Part shown: in pieces, positions 26,500-34,762 of the stretch | Position numbering within the stretch: the stretch's first letter is position 1 | How the letters are laid out: every line of letters starts with the position of its first letter | Source: Nonomuraea zeae | GTDB taxonomy: Bacteria > Actinomycetota > Actinomycetes > Streptosporangiales > Streptosporangiaceae | DNA: 43,742 nt | Assembly: GCF_005889725.1 (NCBI RefSeq) | Contig: NZ_VCKX01000081.1 | Span: forward strand, 1-43,742 | Reading direction: 5' to 3' | Notes under the pieces: model-generated | Database searches by the model: none | Told to the model about the DNA's origin: nothing | What the model saw: only the letters and a program-made list of their open reading frames with translations | Position numbers and translations under genes: made by a program

Positions 26500-27510
26500 T
26501 CAGGCCCTAAGGGTGAGCTTCACCGATCCGACGGTGATGTACATGCCGACCGAGCCCTTCGCCTTGGGCTTGGTGGTGAAGGTGAACGTCGCCTTCTTGC
26601 CGCGCGGCAGCTCGCCGATCGAGCAGCGCACCGCCGTGCCGCTGAACGTGCACCCCGGCGCCCGCACGACCCGCTGGCCGCCGAACGCCCGCCCCGACAG
26701 CTTGACGTCCTTCACGGGGTGGGGGCCGACGTTGGAGATGGTGACCGTGTAGGTCTTCCTGCTCCTGGCCGCGCCCGAGACCTTGACCTCGGCGGGCGGG
26801 TTGGCCAGCGTCTTGAGCTGGGACTCCGAGCCGTTGAACGAGTTCTGGCCGCCGGCCAGCGGGCCCTTCTCCGCCGACTGCCAGAACGTGTGCTTCTTCC
26901 AGCTCTTCGGCAGCTCACCGGGCTCGCTGCCCCAGCGGGCCAGCCAGAGCGGGTTGGACCTGAACTTGTCGGAGTTCCCCGTGCAGGTCTGCCACCAGCT
27001 CGTGGTGGTGTAGATGATCGCGTGCCGGCCGGTGGCCGCCCGATACTTCTTGGTGAAGTCCTTGAGCCAGGTGACCATGTCCTTGGCGGACAGGCCGTAG
27101 CAGTTGTTCTTCCCGTTCTTGTCCTTGTACGGGTTGTCCTCGATATCGAGAACTCCGGGCAGCGTTTGGCCGTCGCTGATCCAGTTGCCGCCGTTCTGCA
27201 GGAAATAATCCGCCTGGGCTGTCCCATCGGATTCGTGCGGTTGCGCAAAGTGATAAGCACCCCGCACCAACCCCGCCGTCGCGGCACCGCCGAACTGGGC
27301 GTCGAAACTTGGATTGCGATAGTTCGTACCCTCGGTGGCCTGCACGAATGCGAACTTTCCACCACCCGAGGAGACGCTTTCCCAGTCGATCTCACCGGTC
27401 CAGTTGCTGACATCAACCCCGGGAACTCCGTCGGCCGCCTGGGCGACCCCACCCATCCCGACAACCGCAATTACCGCTACGAATAACAGACGTTTCACGC
27501 CGGAGATCAT
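26500..27510 (-). CDS. Secreted GH25 lysozyme (muramidase)
   Basis: The 336-residue protein has a signal peptide ending near AQA (residue 25) and a GH25 barrel (about 28-225). Asp33 is in GVDVSNW; Asp122 and Glu124 are in VLDIEDN, the catalytic pair region; RGAYHFAQP and IIYTTTSWW fit the family. A C-terminal beta-sandwich (about 240-336, TYTVTISNVGPHPVKD) may bind wall polymer. It cleaves MurNAc-GlcNAc bonds in peptidoglycan. Its ATG overlaps the upstream kinase stop (ATGA). Confidence 0.93.
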   Translation of the reverse strand: MISGVKRLLFVAVIAVVGMGGVAQAADGVPGVDVSNWTGEIDWESVSSGGGKFAFVQATEGTNYRNPSFDAQFGGAATAGLVRGAYHFAQPHESDGTAQADYFLQNGGNWISDGQTLPGVLDIEDNPYKDKNGKNNCYGLSAKDMVTWLKDFTKKYRAATGRHAIIYTTTSWWQTCTGNSDKFRSNPLWLARWGSEPGELPKSWKKHTFWQSAEKGPLAGGQNSFNGSESQLKTLANPPAEVKVSGAARSRKTYTVTISNVGPHPVKDVKLSGRAFGGQRVVRAPGCTFSGTAVRCSIGELPRGKKATFTFTTKPKAKGSVGMYITVGSVKLTLRA

Positions 27511-28049
27511 TGCGGAGTTTCACACAATGCCGCAAGTCCAGATATATCCACTGTTATCGAGGTGTCCAGCCGATAGACCGGCCCGAGCCCCAGCGGTCGC
27601 GCCCCCGCCACCCATTCCCGCCACCGCTCGTCGTCCACCTCGCCGTCGCAGTGGATCGCATGCCGCCTCCGCCGCTCGTAGCGGCGTCTGGCCAGCTCGG
27701 GCGGCACCTCGCACCAGACCTCCCGCACCGCGGCCGGGTCGCGGACGCCCGCCCGTTCGAGACCGGCCAGGACCACCGGCCGCAGCGGCGCCGGCCACGG
27801 GCTTTCCAGCACCGCGCCGCGCCCGGCGTTCGCGAGCAGCGTCCACAGGCTCTCCCCCGCCGCCGCGCCCAGCCGCCTGCTCCACTCCCGCTCGCCGACC
27901 CCTTCCGGCCTTTCCAGCATGTCGGCCAGCGTCTCCTTCAGGTCGTCCTTGCTGAAGACCGGCAGGCCGAGCGCCCGGCCCAGCGCCCGCGCGACCGTCG
28001 TCTTGCCGGAGCCCGGCAGCCCGTTCACCAACACGATCAGCTCGCCCAC
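27507..28049 (-). CDS. P-loop kinase, AAA/zeta-toxin-like
   Basis: About 180 residues from GTG 28049, with Walker A LVNGLPGSGKTTVARAL almost at the N-terminus, a SKDDLKETLADML acidic motif and an arginine-rich lid (ARRRYERRRRH). This is the fold of small-molecule or UDP-sugar kinases, including zeta-toxin-like proteins. Longer frames exist to 28118, so the start is uncertain. No antitoxin is next to it. Its stop overlaps the lysozyme start. Wall-precursor phosphorylation is speculative. Confidence 0.8.
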   Translation of the reverse strand: MGELIVLVNGLPGSGKTTVARALGRALGLPVFSKDDLKETLADMLERPEGVGEREWSRRLGAAAGESLWTLLANAGRGAVLESPWPAPLRPVVLAGLERAGVRDPAAVREVWCEVPPELARRRYERRRRHAIHCDGEVDDERWREWVAGARPLGLGPVYRLDTSITVDISGLAALCETPQ

Positions 28050-28301
28050 GCTCCGACATGTTTCCGCAACCCTGCGCGGTCCGGGCGGAAAACTTTTCCG
28101 ATCCCCGAAAAACCGCACTTCAGAGCCCGGAAATCGGCCGTTCCCGAGCCGGCCGGCCGACGGCGTTTTCGCAGGTCAGCGCCGGTATATGTACGTAATG
28201 TTCGCGTTTGCCAAATCAGCATTCCGCTCCGCAAACTGGATCCGATCCTCAAACCGAGCCCCGACCAGGGGTTTCTTCGCCATGCCCGGAGGAGACCGAA
28301 C

Positions 28302-29243
28302 ATGATCCACACCCGGGGACTGACCCGAGTGTTCACCGTCAAGAAGGAGCGGGTCGAGGCCGTCCGCGGCATCGACCTGGACGTCGAGGCCGGCCAGCTC
28401 GTGGCCTTCCTGGGGCCGAACGGCGCTGGAAAGTCCACCACCCTCCGGATGCTCACCACCCTCCTGCCGCCGACCGCCGGCACCGCCACGGTGGCGGGCC
28501 GCGACGTGGCCGGCGACCCGGCAGGCGTACGCGCCCGCATCGGCTACGTCGGCCAGCGCAACAGCGCGGGCGAGAACTTCCGCGTCCGCGACGAGCTCGT
28601 CACCCAGGGCCGCTGCTACGGCCTCGACGGCAGGCAGGCCGGCACCAGGGCGGACGAGCTGCTCGACCTGCTCGACCTCCGGCCCCTCGCCAAGCGCAAG
28701 CCCGGCACCCTGTCCGGGGGCCAGCGCCGCCGCCTGGACATCGCGCTCGGCCTCATCCACCGCCCCGGCCTGCTCTTCCTCGACGAGCCCTCGACCGGCC
28801 TCGACCCGAAGAGCCGCGCGGAGATCTGGCAGCACATCCTGCGGCTGCGCGAGACGTACGGGACGACGCTGTTCCTGACCACGCACTACCTGGAGGAGGC
28901 CGACAGCATGGCCGAGCGCGTGGTGATCATCGACAACGGCCGGATCATCGCGGACGGCACCGCCGAGCAGCTCAAGAACGACCTCGCGGGCGACCACATC
29001 ACCATCACGACCGCCACGGACCAGGAGGCGCGGGCCGCCGCCGAGCTCGCCGGCGCGACCGCCGAGGGCACGACCGTGCGCGTGCGCGTCCCCAACGCCG
29101 CCGCCGCGCTGCCCGACTACCTCAGAACCCTGGACGGCTCCGGCATCAAGGTCACCGCGGCCGAGACCACCCGTCCCACCCTCGACGACGTGTTCCTCAC
29201 TCTTACCGGGAGAAGCCTCACCGATGACGACATTCCTGCGTGA
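28302..29243 (+). CDS. ABC exporter ATP-binding protein, DrrA type
   Basis: The 313-residue ATPase has Walker A GPNGAGKST, signature LSGGQRRRLDIALGL, Walker B LLFLDEPSTGLDP and switch His in TTHYLEEAD. A C-terminal domain ending RPTLDDVFLTLTGRS is typical of DrrA drug-export ATPases. GGAGGAG precedes ATG 28302. Its end overlaps the permease start by 20 bases. It energises export of a lipophilic drug or lipid-like substrate through the next gene; the substrate is unknown. Confidence 0.95.
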   Translation: MIHTRGLTRVFTVKKERVEAVRGIDLDVEAGQLVAFLGPNGAGKSTTLRMLTTLLPPTAGTATVAGRDVAGDPAGVRARIGYVGQRNSAGENFRVRDELVTQGRCYGLDGRQAGTRADELLDLLDLRPLAKRKPGTLSGGQRRRLDIALGLIHRPGLLFLDEPSTGLDPKSRAEIWQHILRLRETYGTTLFLTTHYLEEADSMAERVVIIDNGRIIADGTAEQLKNDLAGDHITITTATDQEARAAAELAGATAEGTTVRVRVPNAAAALPDYLRTLDGSGIKVTAAETTRPTLDDVFLTLTGRSLTDDDIPA

Positions 29244-29967
29244 CACCACCACCGTCTTCTCCCGCGAGTTCGCGCCGGTCGTCCGCGAGCCCGCCGGGCT
29301 GCTGTTCGAGATGGGCCAGCCGCTGCTCTTCCTGTTCCTGTTCGGGTCGCTGCTGGACGGGGCGGTCGGGGCGTCGTGGCAGTGGTTCGTGCCGGGGATC
29401 CTAGTCATGATGTGCCTGACCGGCCCCATGGGCTCCGGATACACGCTGCTCGTGGAGCTGATCGGCGGCTCGATGGAGCGCCTGATGGTCACGCCGCTGA
29501 ACCGGACGGCGATGCTGGTCGGCCGGACCATGAAGGAAATGATCATCCTGCTGGCGCAGGCGGTGCTGATCATCCTGCTGTCCATCCCGCTGGGCTTCGA
29601 GCTGCACGTGGCGGGCGTGCTGGCCGGGCTGGCCCAGCTGGTCGTCTTCGGCGTCGGGCTGGGCGCGTTCTCGTTCGTCCTGGCCATCAAGTCGGCGCCG
29701 GGCGGCACCCTGTTCTACATCGTCAGCCAGTCGATCATGTTCCCGCTGCTGCTGCTCTCCGGCGTCCTGCTGCCGCTGGAGACCGCCCCCGGCTGGCTGC
29801 GGGTGGTCGGCCAGGTCAATCCCGTCACCTACATCGTCGACGCCCAGCGCGCCCTGTTCTCCGGCGACCTCACCGCCCCCTCGGTCCTGTACGGCGCCGC
29901 GGCCGCCGTCGCGGTCGCCGCGGTGGGCCTGCACCTGGGCAACCGGGCGATGCGCAAGGGCGTCTGA
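29224..29967 (+). CDS. ABC-2 type exporter permease, DrrB type
   Basis: The 247-residue membrane protein has about six helices, including PLLFLFLFGSLLDGAVG, the ERLMVTPLNRTAMLVGRTMK motif of ABC-2 exporters and a GVLLPLETAPGWLR loop. It forms the membrane half of the DrrA/DrrB-type exporter and overlaps the ATPase gene by 20 bases. No regulator of the TetR type is adjacent. Confidence 0.94.
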   Translation: MTTFLRDTTTVFSREFAPVVREPAGLLFEMGQPLLFLFLFGSLLDGAVGASWQWFVPGILVMMCLTGPMGSGYTLLVELIGGSMERLMVTPLNRTAMLVGRTMKEMIILLAQAVLIILLSIPLGFELHVAGVLAGLAQLVVFGVGLGAFSFVLAIKSAPGGTLFYIVSQSIMFPLLLLSGVLLPLETAPGWLRVVGQVNPVTYIVDAQRALFSGDLTAPSVLYGAAAAVAVAAVGLHLGNRAMRKGV

Positions 29968-30000
29968 CTAAGCTGGCAGGCGTTCCGGGAGGGGGAGCCA

Positions 30001-30515
30001 TGACCGAGCTGATCGCGACGAACACGGTCCCGTGGATCCCCGTGGCGCACCGCCTCGACCTGATGCTCTCCTCCGCCCTCCCGCCTGCCGGGCAGACGAC
30101 GTCGGCGTTCGCGTTCGTCGCCGACCAGGCGGGCCGGATCCTCATGACGTGCGTGGACCGCGAGGGACGCGGCTGGGACATCCCCGGCGGCCATCTCGAA
30201 CCCGGCGAGACGGCGCTCGACGCCGCGGTCCGCGAGCTCTACGAGGAGACCGGCCTGCGCCTGCCCCCGTCCGATCTGTCGGTCTTCGCCTGGGAGCGCA
30301 TCGAGCTGCTGGAGCCGCCGCCGGACGACTACCGGTACGCGCCGCTGACGTACATGGCGATGTTCCGGGCCACCCTGCGCGCGCCGGGCGGCCCGGCCAG
30401 CCCGCCGACCGGCTCGGAGAGCACTCACGCCGGCTGGCTCACCCGCGAGGAGATCGAGCGCCGCTGCCCCGGCCGCACCTGGCTGGCGCTACTGGATCTC
30501 ACGGGCCCGCTCTAG
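30001..30515 (+). CDS. NUDIX hydrolase
   Basis: The 171-residue protein carries a complete Nudix box, GHLEPGETALDAAVRELYEE followed by TGL (Gly...Glu...ArgGlu...GluGlu), which coordinates Mg2+ for pyrophosphate cleavage of a nucleoside-diphosphate-linked substrate. The strand before it (VDREGRGWDIPGG) fits the fold. A strong GGAGGGGGAG site precedes ATG 30001. Its 3' end overlaps the convergent flavin-reductase gene by 27 bases. The substrate is unknown. Confidence 0.93.
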
Positions 30516-31157
30516 GTCCTCCGACCGGTACCACCGCTCGGGAATGCTCGCCAGCCTGGACGGATGCACCTGCGGTCCCAGTCCGTACAGCTTCTGGAAG
30601 CTCATGATCAGCGGCCGCCAGGCGTCCGGGTCGATCCGGTCGCTCGTGCCCTCCATGCGGATCTCGTCGTGCACGTACACCCGCTGCACCCGCACCTCGA
30701 ACGACAGCACCCCGCCGTCACCGATCGGATGCACGGCCTCGACCACGGCCTCCATGCTCACCGGGCACTCGCCGACCCGCGGAGGCGTCACCGTCTCGGA
30801 CGGCACGGCGCTCAACCCCGCCCGCCCGAACTTGTCCGCCACGAACCGGTAGCCACGCTCATGCTTGCGGTCGGGAACGGGATCGGACCCGGTGGTCAGC
30901 GCCAGCCGGTCGACGGCGTCGGCGAGGTCGTGTGAGGGCAGGTTCAGCACGCACTCGCGCGTCCGCAACAGGTTCTGGCTGGTCTTCGCCCGCGCGCCGA
31001 GCCCCAGGACCGCCCGCCATCCGAGCCAGAAGGCCGACGACATGGGTGCCAGGTTGGCCGTTCCGTCCTCGTTCGAGGTGGAGATCAGGACGACGGGGGT
31101 GCCGAAGTAGAGGATGTTCGGCTCGATACGGGTCTGCTTGTCAACGACAACGCTCAT
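30489..31157 (-). CDS. Flavin reductase-like FMN-binding protein
   Basis: The 222-residue split-barrel protein has VVLISTSNEDGTANLAPMSS and GARAKTSQNLLRTRECVLNL, the FMN-binding pattern of the flavin reductase/DIM6-NTAB family. It should reduce or bind flavin, often for a monooxygenase partner, which is not adjacent here. ATG 31157 is used; the ribosome site is weak. Its end overlaps the NUDIX gene on the other strand. Confidence 0.88.
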   Translation of the reverse strand: MSVVVDKQTRIEPNILYFGTPVVLISTSNEDGTANLAPMSSAFWLGWRAVLGLGARAKTSQNLLRTRECVLNLPSHDLADAVDRLALTTGSDPVPDRKHERGYRFVADKFGRAGLSAVPSETVTPPRVGECPVSMEAVVEAVHPIGDGGVLSFEVRVQRVYVHDEIRMEGTSDRIDPDAWRPLIMSFQKLYGLGPQVHPSRLASIPERWYRSEDLERAREIQ

Positions 31158-31221
31158 ACGCACCACTTTCGCGCCCGGCCGCGCTCAGGCGCTGGCGGCG
31201 ATCGGACGTCTCGTTGCCCGG

Positions 31222-31237
31222 CGGACGGCGCCGTCCG
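31222..31237 (-). terminator. Possible terminator hairpin after the TrmO-like gene
   Basis: CGGACGGCGCCGTCCG is a perfect 16-base palindrome, 28 bases past the TrmO-like stop. No U-tract follows. Termination is plausible but unproven. Confidence 0.4.
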
Positions 31238-31264
31238 GCTCAGGCCCGATCCGCGGCGGGGCGG

Positions 31265-31735
31265 TCAGTAGTAGTGGCGCATCAGCTCGGTCGCCCAGGC
31301 GGGCTGCACCGTCTCGCCCTGGGGCCCGAACTCCGTCATGTACGGCTTGAGATCGAGCACCGGGCTGCCGTCGATGGCGTCCAGGCCGCGTACGCGCACG
31401 TCGAGCCCATCGACGGCGAGCAGGCGGCAGCGGGAGACGCCCAGCCGGTTCGGCCGGTTCTTGGCCCGCTGCGCGAAGATGCCCACCGCCGGCCAGTCCG
31501 GATTGCCGCGGGGGCGGCGGGCCGAGGTGTGCACCGACGCCGAGTCCACGAGGTGGAACTGGAAGACCACCTCCAGGTGGGAGAACTCGCTCAGGCCGGC
31601 GAGGGCGTCCGGGGCGAAGCGGGTCGCGTCGAGGCGGATCAGCGCCTCCTCGGTGTTCCAGTCGTCGTCGTACGCCTCCGTCCGCCCGCCGGCGACGACG
31701 CCCACCGGCTCCAAGGTGATGACGTTCGTGCTCAT
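31265..31735 (-). CDS. TrmO/TsaA-like tRNA-modification methyltransferase
   Basis: The 156-residue protein of the UPF0066/YaeB family shows the usual order LEPVGVVAGGRTEAYDDDW, SEFSHLEVVFQFH, VGIFAQRAKNRPNRLGVSR and GLDAIDGSPVLDLKPYM. Family members use S-adenosylmethionine to N6-methylate threonylcarbamoyladenosine 37 in tRNA, while shorter single-domain versions like this one are less studied. GGAGGAGAG precedes ATG 31735. No operon partner is evident. Confidence 0.88.
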   Translation of the reverse strand: MSTNVITLEPVGVVAGGRTEAYDDDWNTEEALIRLDATRFAPDALAGLSEFSHLEVVFQFHLVDSASVHTSARRPRGNPDWPAVGIFAQRAKNRPNRLGVSRCRLLAVDGLDVRVRGLDAIDGSPVLDLKPYMTEFGPQGETVQPAWATELMRHYY

Positions 31736-31860
31736 GGCTCTCCTCCACTGTCGATCGGCGACTGCTGACGACCGTAAGGGTGCGGCACCGTGACCGGATA
31801 AGTGACCATGACCGGTCTCCTTCCGGCCGGCCGCCAGCGGTTAGGTAAGGTCAGGGCATC

Positions 31861-32635
31861 ATGATCGGGCGAACCGCCGAGATCGCCCTGCTGCGGGGGC
31901 TGATCGCCGAGTCGGGTGCCGGCCGGGGCAACGCCGTCGTCGTGTACGGCCAGGCCGGGATCGGCAAGTCGGCGCTGCTGGCCGAGGTCGCCGGTTCGGC
32001 CGGCGACGACCTGCTGGTGCTGCGGGTCACCGGGGGTCGAGGCCGAGGCGGAGCTGCCCTTCGCGGCGCTGCACCTGCTGCTGTGCCTCGTCGACGACGT
32101 GCAGTGGCTGGACCGGGCCTCGGTGGACGCGCTGGTGTTCGCGGCACGCAGGCTGGGCGCCGAGCGGATCACCATCGTCTTCGCCGCCCGCGACGACGGC
32201 GCCGTGCTGCCCGTCCGCGGCGTCCCCGAGCTGAGGATCACCGGGCTCGACCGGGCCGACTGCGCGCGGCTGCTGGACGAGGCGGCGGCCGACCTGGTGC
32301 CCGAGGTGCGCGAGCGGGTGATCGAGGAGGCCAGGACGCAGTTGCTGTACGGCGAGTGGCTCCGAAGAGCGCGCCGCCGACCCGACGCGGGAGTGCAGTT
32401 GCGCGCGGCGATGGGCCGCTTCGCCGCGATGGGCGCCGCGCCCTGGGCCGAGCGGGCCCGCACGGAGCTCGCCGCGACCGGTGCCACGAACCGGCAGATC
32501 GGCGCCCAGCTCTTCCTGAGCCCCCGGACGGTCGGCTTCCACCTGTACAAGGCCTATCCGAAGCTGGGCGTATCGTCGCGCGCCGGCCTGGCGGCCATCG
32601 ACTTCGAGAACCGGCATCCCGCCGGCGGGGGTTGA
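31861..32635 (+). pseudogene. Eroded LAL-type LuxR regulator with internal deletions and a frameshift
   Basis: Starts as a LAL protein (IGRTAEIALLRGLI, Walker A GQAGIGKSALL). It then shifts frame in a run of five G at 32032-32036 and continues as VEAEAELPFAALHLLL. The following CLVDDVQWLDRASVDAL (Walker B) joins too early, most of the sensor and TPR region is missing after RERVIEEA, and the LuxR helix-turn-helix (ATNRQIGAQLFLSPRTVGFH) joins ARTELAATG without its first helix. About 260 codons remain of roughly 900. The deletions keep the frame; the single G could also be a sequencing error. Confidence 0.85.
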
Positions 32636-32707
32636 ACGGCACCATCCGCACGACGATGATCGAAACGGACCCGCCAGGCCCTCGCGACCTCGTCTGAAGG
32701 AGTGCCC

Positions 32708-33955
32708 ATGAACCCCCGGCCGACGTCAGGGATCTCGGAGCCGGGCCAGGGCCAGGGCCAGGAGTCCGAGCGGCGCACGCAGTGGGTGACGATCTCCGTC
32801 GTCTATCTCGGCGGGGTCGTCGCGGCGATGAGCCTCGGCAAGTTCGCCTCGGTCGGGCCGGAGGTGGCGGACCGGCTCGGGCTGTCGCTGTCGCAGCTGG
32901 GCTGGATCATCTCGGCGGTCGTCGGCGTGGGGGCCGTCGTCGGCCTGCCCGCCGGCTATGTAATCCGCCGCGTCGGCACGGAGAGATCGCTGGTCGCCGG
33001 CCTGGCCCTGACCGCGGCGGCGAGCGCGGCGAGCGCGGCGGCGGGCGACTTCACCTGGTTGCTGACCCTGCGAGTCCTCGAAGGCATCGGCTACCTCCTG
33101 GTCATCATCGCCTGCCCGGCCCTGGTCCTCCGCCTCTCCGCCGAACGCGACCGCGGCCTGGCCCTGTCGATCTGGGCCACGTTCGTACCGGTGGGCCTCG
33201 GGGCGAGCACGCTGGCGGGCGGCGCGGCGGGCGCCGCTCTGGGGTGGCGCGGCTGGATCGGGCTCGTCGCCGGCCTGACGTTCGTGATGGCGCTGGTCGC
33301 CTGGGTGCGGCTGCCGCGTGGCCCGGCCCGGCAGGCGGCGGCCGGGGCCGTACCCCGGGCGCGGGCGCTGGCGTGGCCCGGGCTGCTCTCCGCGGCCTTC
33401 TGCCTGGCGGTGCTGGTGACGCTGCCGGTGGTCGTCCTCCTGCCCACGCTCCTCATCGAGCAGCACGGACGCTCGGCCGCCGCCGCGGGCGCCATGACCT
33501 CGGTGGTCTCGCTGCTGAGCGCGCTCGGCGGGCTGAGCGTGGGCGTGCTGCTCCGCCGTGGCGCGCCGCTCGGCGTCTTAGCCCTGTTCGGGCTCCTCAC
33601 CGTGCCCGCGGCCTGGCTGATGTACGGCGGCGACGGCTCGCTGGCCGCCACCCTGGCCGGGGCGGGGGTCGTCTCTCTTGAGAACGGGTTCCTGGGTGCC
33701 CTCGTCTTCGCCGCCCTCCCCCTGGTGCTGGAGCGCCTCGACCAGGCCGACGTGGGCAACGGCGTGATCGCGCAGATGGGCAGCCTCGGCTCGCTGCTCG
33801 GCCCCCCGCTGTTCGGCCTGGTGGCCGGCGGGTCCGACTTCCAGACGCTCGTGCTCATCATCGCCGCCGGGATGCTCGCCGCCATCGGCCTGCTCCTCCT
33901 GGTCAGCCGCCGGGCCACCCGCCCCCGGCCGAGCGCCGCCGCCTGGACCAGCTGA
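32708..33955 (+). CDS. MFS transporter
   Basis: The 415-residue protein has about 12 membrane helices. It starts with VTISVVYLGGVVAAMSL and carries the MFS loop motif GYVIRRVGTERSL between helices 2 and 3. It resembles CynX/NarK-like or multidrug MFS members; the substrate is unknown. GAAGGAG lies 5 bases before ATG 32708. It follows the eroded LAL gene, which may once have regulated it. Confidence 0.92.
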   Translation: MNPRPTSGISEPGQGQGQESERRTQWVTISVVYLGGVVAAMSLGKFASVGPEVADRLGLSLSQLGWIISAVVGVGAVVGLPAGYVIRRVGTERSLVAGLALTAAASAASAAAGDFTWLLTLRVLEGIGYLLVIIACPALVLRLSAERDRGLALSIWATFVPVGLGASTLAGGAAGAALGWRGWIGLVAGLTFVMALVAWVRLPRGPARQAAAGAVPRARALAWPGLLSAAFCLAVLVTLPVVVLLPTLLIEQHGRSAAAAGAMTSVVSLLSALGGLSVGVLLRRGAPLGVLALFGLLTVPAAWLMYGGDGSLAATLAGAGVVSLENGFLGALVFAALPLVLERLDQADVGNGVIAQMGSLGSLLGPPLFGLVAGGSDFQTLVLIIAAGMLAAIGLLLLVSRRATRPRPSAAAWTS

Positions 33956-33969
33956 CCCCCACCCGTATA

Positions 33970-34008
33970 TGTAGACTGCCTACGCCCTGAACGTGTAGCC
34001 TGTCTACG
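33970..34008 (+). promoter_or_regulatory. Tandem 15-bp palindromic operators
   Basis: TGTAGACTGCCTACG (33970-33984) and TGTAGCCTGTCTACG (33994-34008) are direct repeats with 2 mismatches, and each is itself a GTAG...CTAC palindrome. They are 24 bases apart centre to centre. A -10-like TATAGT follows at 34009, so a regulator bound here would block the promoter of the small membrane gene. Confidence 0.6.
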
Positions 34009-34046
34009 TATAGTGCGACGTCGTCGAGCCAGGAGGCGCATCCGTC

Positions 34047-34256
34047 ATGAGCGAGGAGCAGCCCAGGGAATCCGTCTGGCCGGCGGTGCGGCTCGTCGTT
34101 CTGGTCGTCGCGGGCATGATCGTCGGCAATGTGCTCGTCACCCTGCTGATGACCCGGGACACGGGCCTGGGCCCCGACGAGGCACTCGCCTTCGGCGGAG
34201 GCGCGGCACTGGGCCTGCTGATCGAGTTCGCACTGTTCCGGCGGAAGAAGCGCTGA
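34047..34256 (+). CDS. Small membrane protein, 69 residues
   Basis: Two membrane helices (about 13-35, PAVRLVVLVVAGMIVGNVLV, and about 44-63, ALAFGGGAALGLLIEFALF) are joined by a short loop, with a basic C-terminal RRKKR. Family is not recognised. ATG 34047 lacks a strong ribosome site; AGGAGG about 17 bases upstream is too far. The frame and codon bias look genuine. Expression is probably controlled by the tandem palindromes upstream. The next gene, RidA-like, may share the transcript. Confidence 0.75.
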   Translation: MSEEQPRESVWPAVRLVVLVVAGMIVGNVLVTLLMTRDTGLGPDEALAFGGGAALGLLIEFALFRRKKR

Positions 34257-34335
34257 GGCGCGCCGATCCGGGCTGGCGATCTCGGACCGTACGATGTTCC
34301 CGGCCCTTCTTCGCTCGACGGCAGGATTTGCGGCA

Positions 34336-34731
34336 ATGGCTCTTGAGATCATCCAACCCGAGGATCTGGACCGCCCGGAGACCTACAGCCACGTGATCGT
34401 CGCGAGCGGCAGCCGGCTGGTGTTCGTGGCCGGGCAGATGTCCGACGACCCCGCGGGCAACCTCGTCGCGCCCGGCGACCTCGCGGCCCAGGCCCGGCAG
34501 GTGTTCGCCAACCTCGGCCGCGCCCTCGCCGCCGCCGGCGCCCGCCCCGACCAGGTCACCAAGATCGGCATCTACGTCGTCGATCACCGCCGCGAATATC
34601 TGCCCGTCATCGAAGAGGCCAGGGTCGCGCTGTTCGGCGAGCACAAGCCCACCGACACGCTGCTCGGCGTGGAGCGGCTGGCCGCGCCCGGCTACCTGAT
34701 CGAGGTGGACGCGATCGCGGTCGTCGACTGA
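34336..34731 (+). CDS. RidA family protein (enamine/imine deaminase-like)
   Basis: The 131-residue YjgF/RidA-fold protein has VFVAGQMSDDPAGNLVAPGD, AQARQVFANLGRALAAAGA and LLGVERLAAPGYLIEVDAIA. RidA enzymes hydrolyse reactive enamine/imine intermediates; this branch lacks the full RSxVxVxxLP motif, so a different ligand is possible. ATG 34336 is chosen over 34294 because the family begins near the PEDL region. AGGAT is a weak ribosome site. It is convergent with the alpha/beta hydrolase. Confidence 0.88.
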   Translation: MALEIIQPEDLDRPETYSHVIVASGSRLVFVAGQMSDDPAGNLVAPGDLAAQARQVFANLGRALAAAGARPDQVTKIGIYVVDHRREYLPVIEEARVALFGEHKPTDTLLGVERLAAPGYLIEVDAIAVVD

Positions 34732-34762
34732 GCCCCGGCCGCTCGCCCAGGCCGGTGAGACG

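Noticed and set aside
27507..28049. Toxin-antitoxin system based on the zeta-toxin-like kinase
   Set aside because: No small antitoxin gene is adjacent, and the gene is coupled to a lysozyme instead.
28282..28305. Seven-codon frame ending in TGA overlapping the DrrA-type start
   Set aside because: Too short and without its own ribosome site; probably chance, although it could act as a leader.
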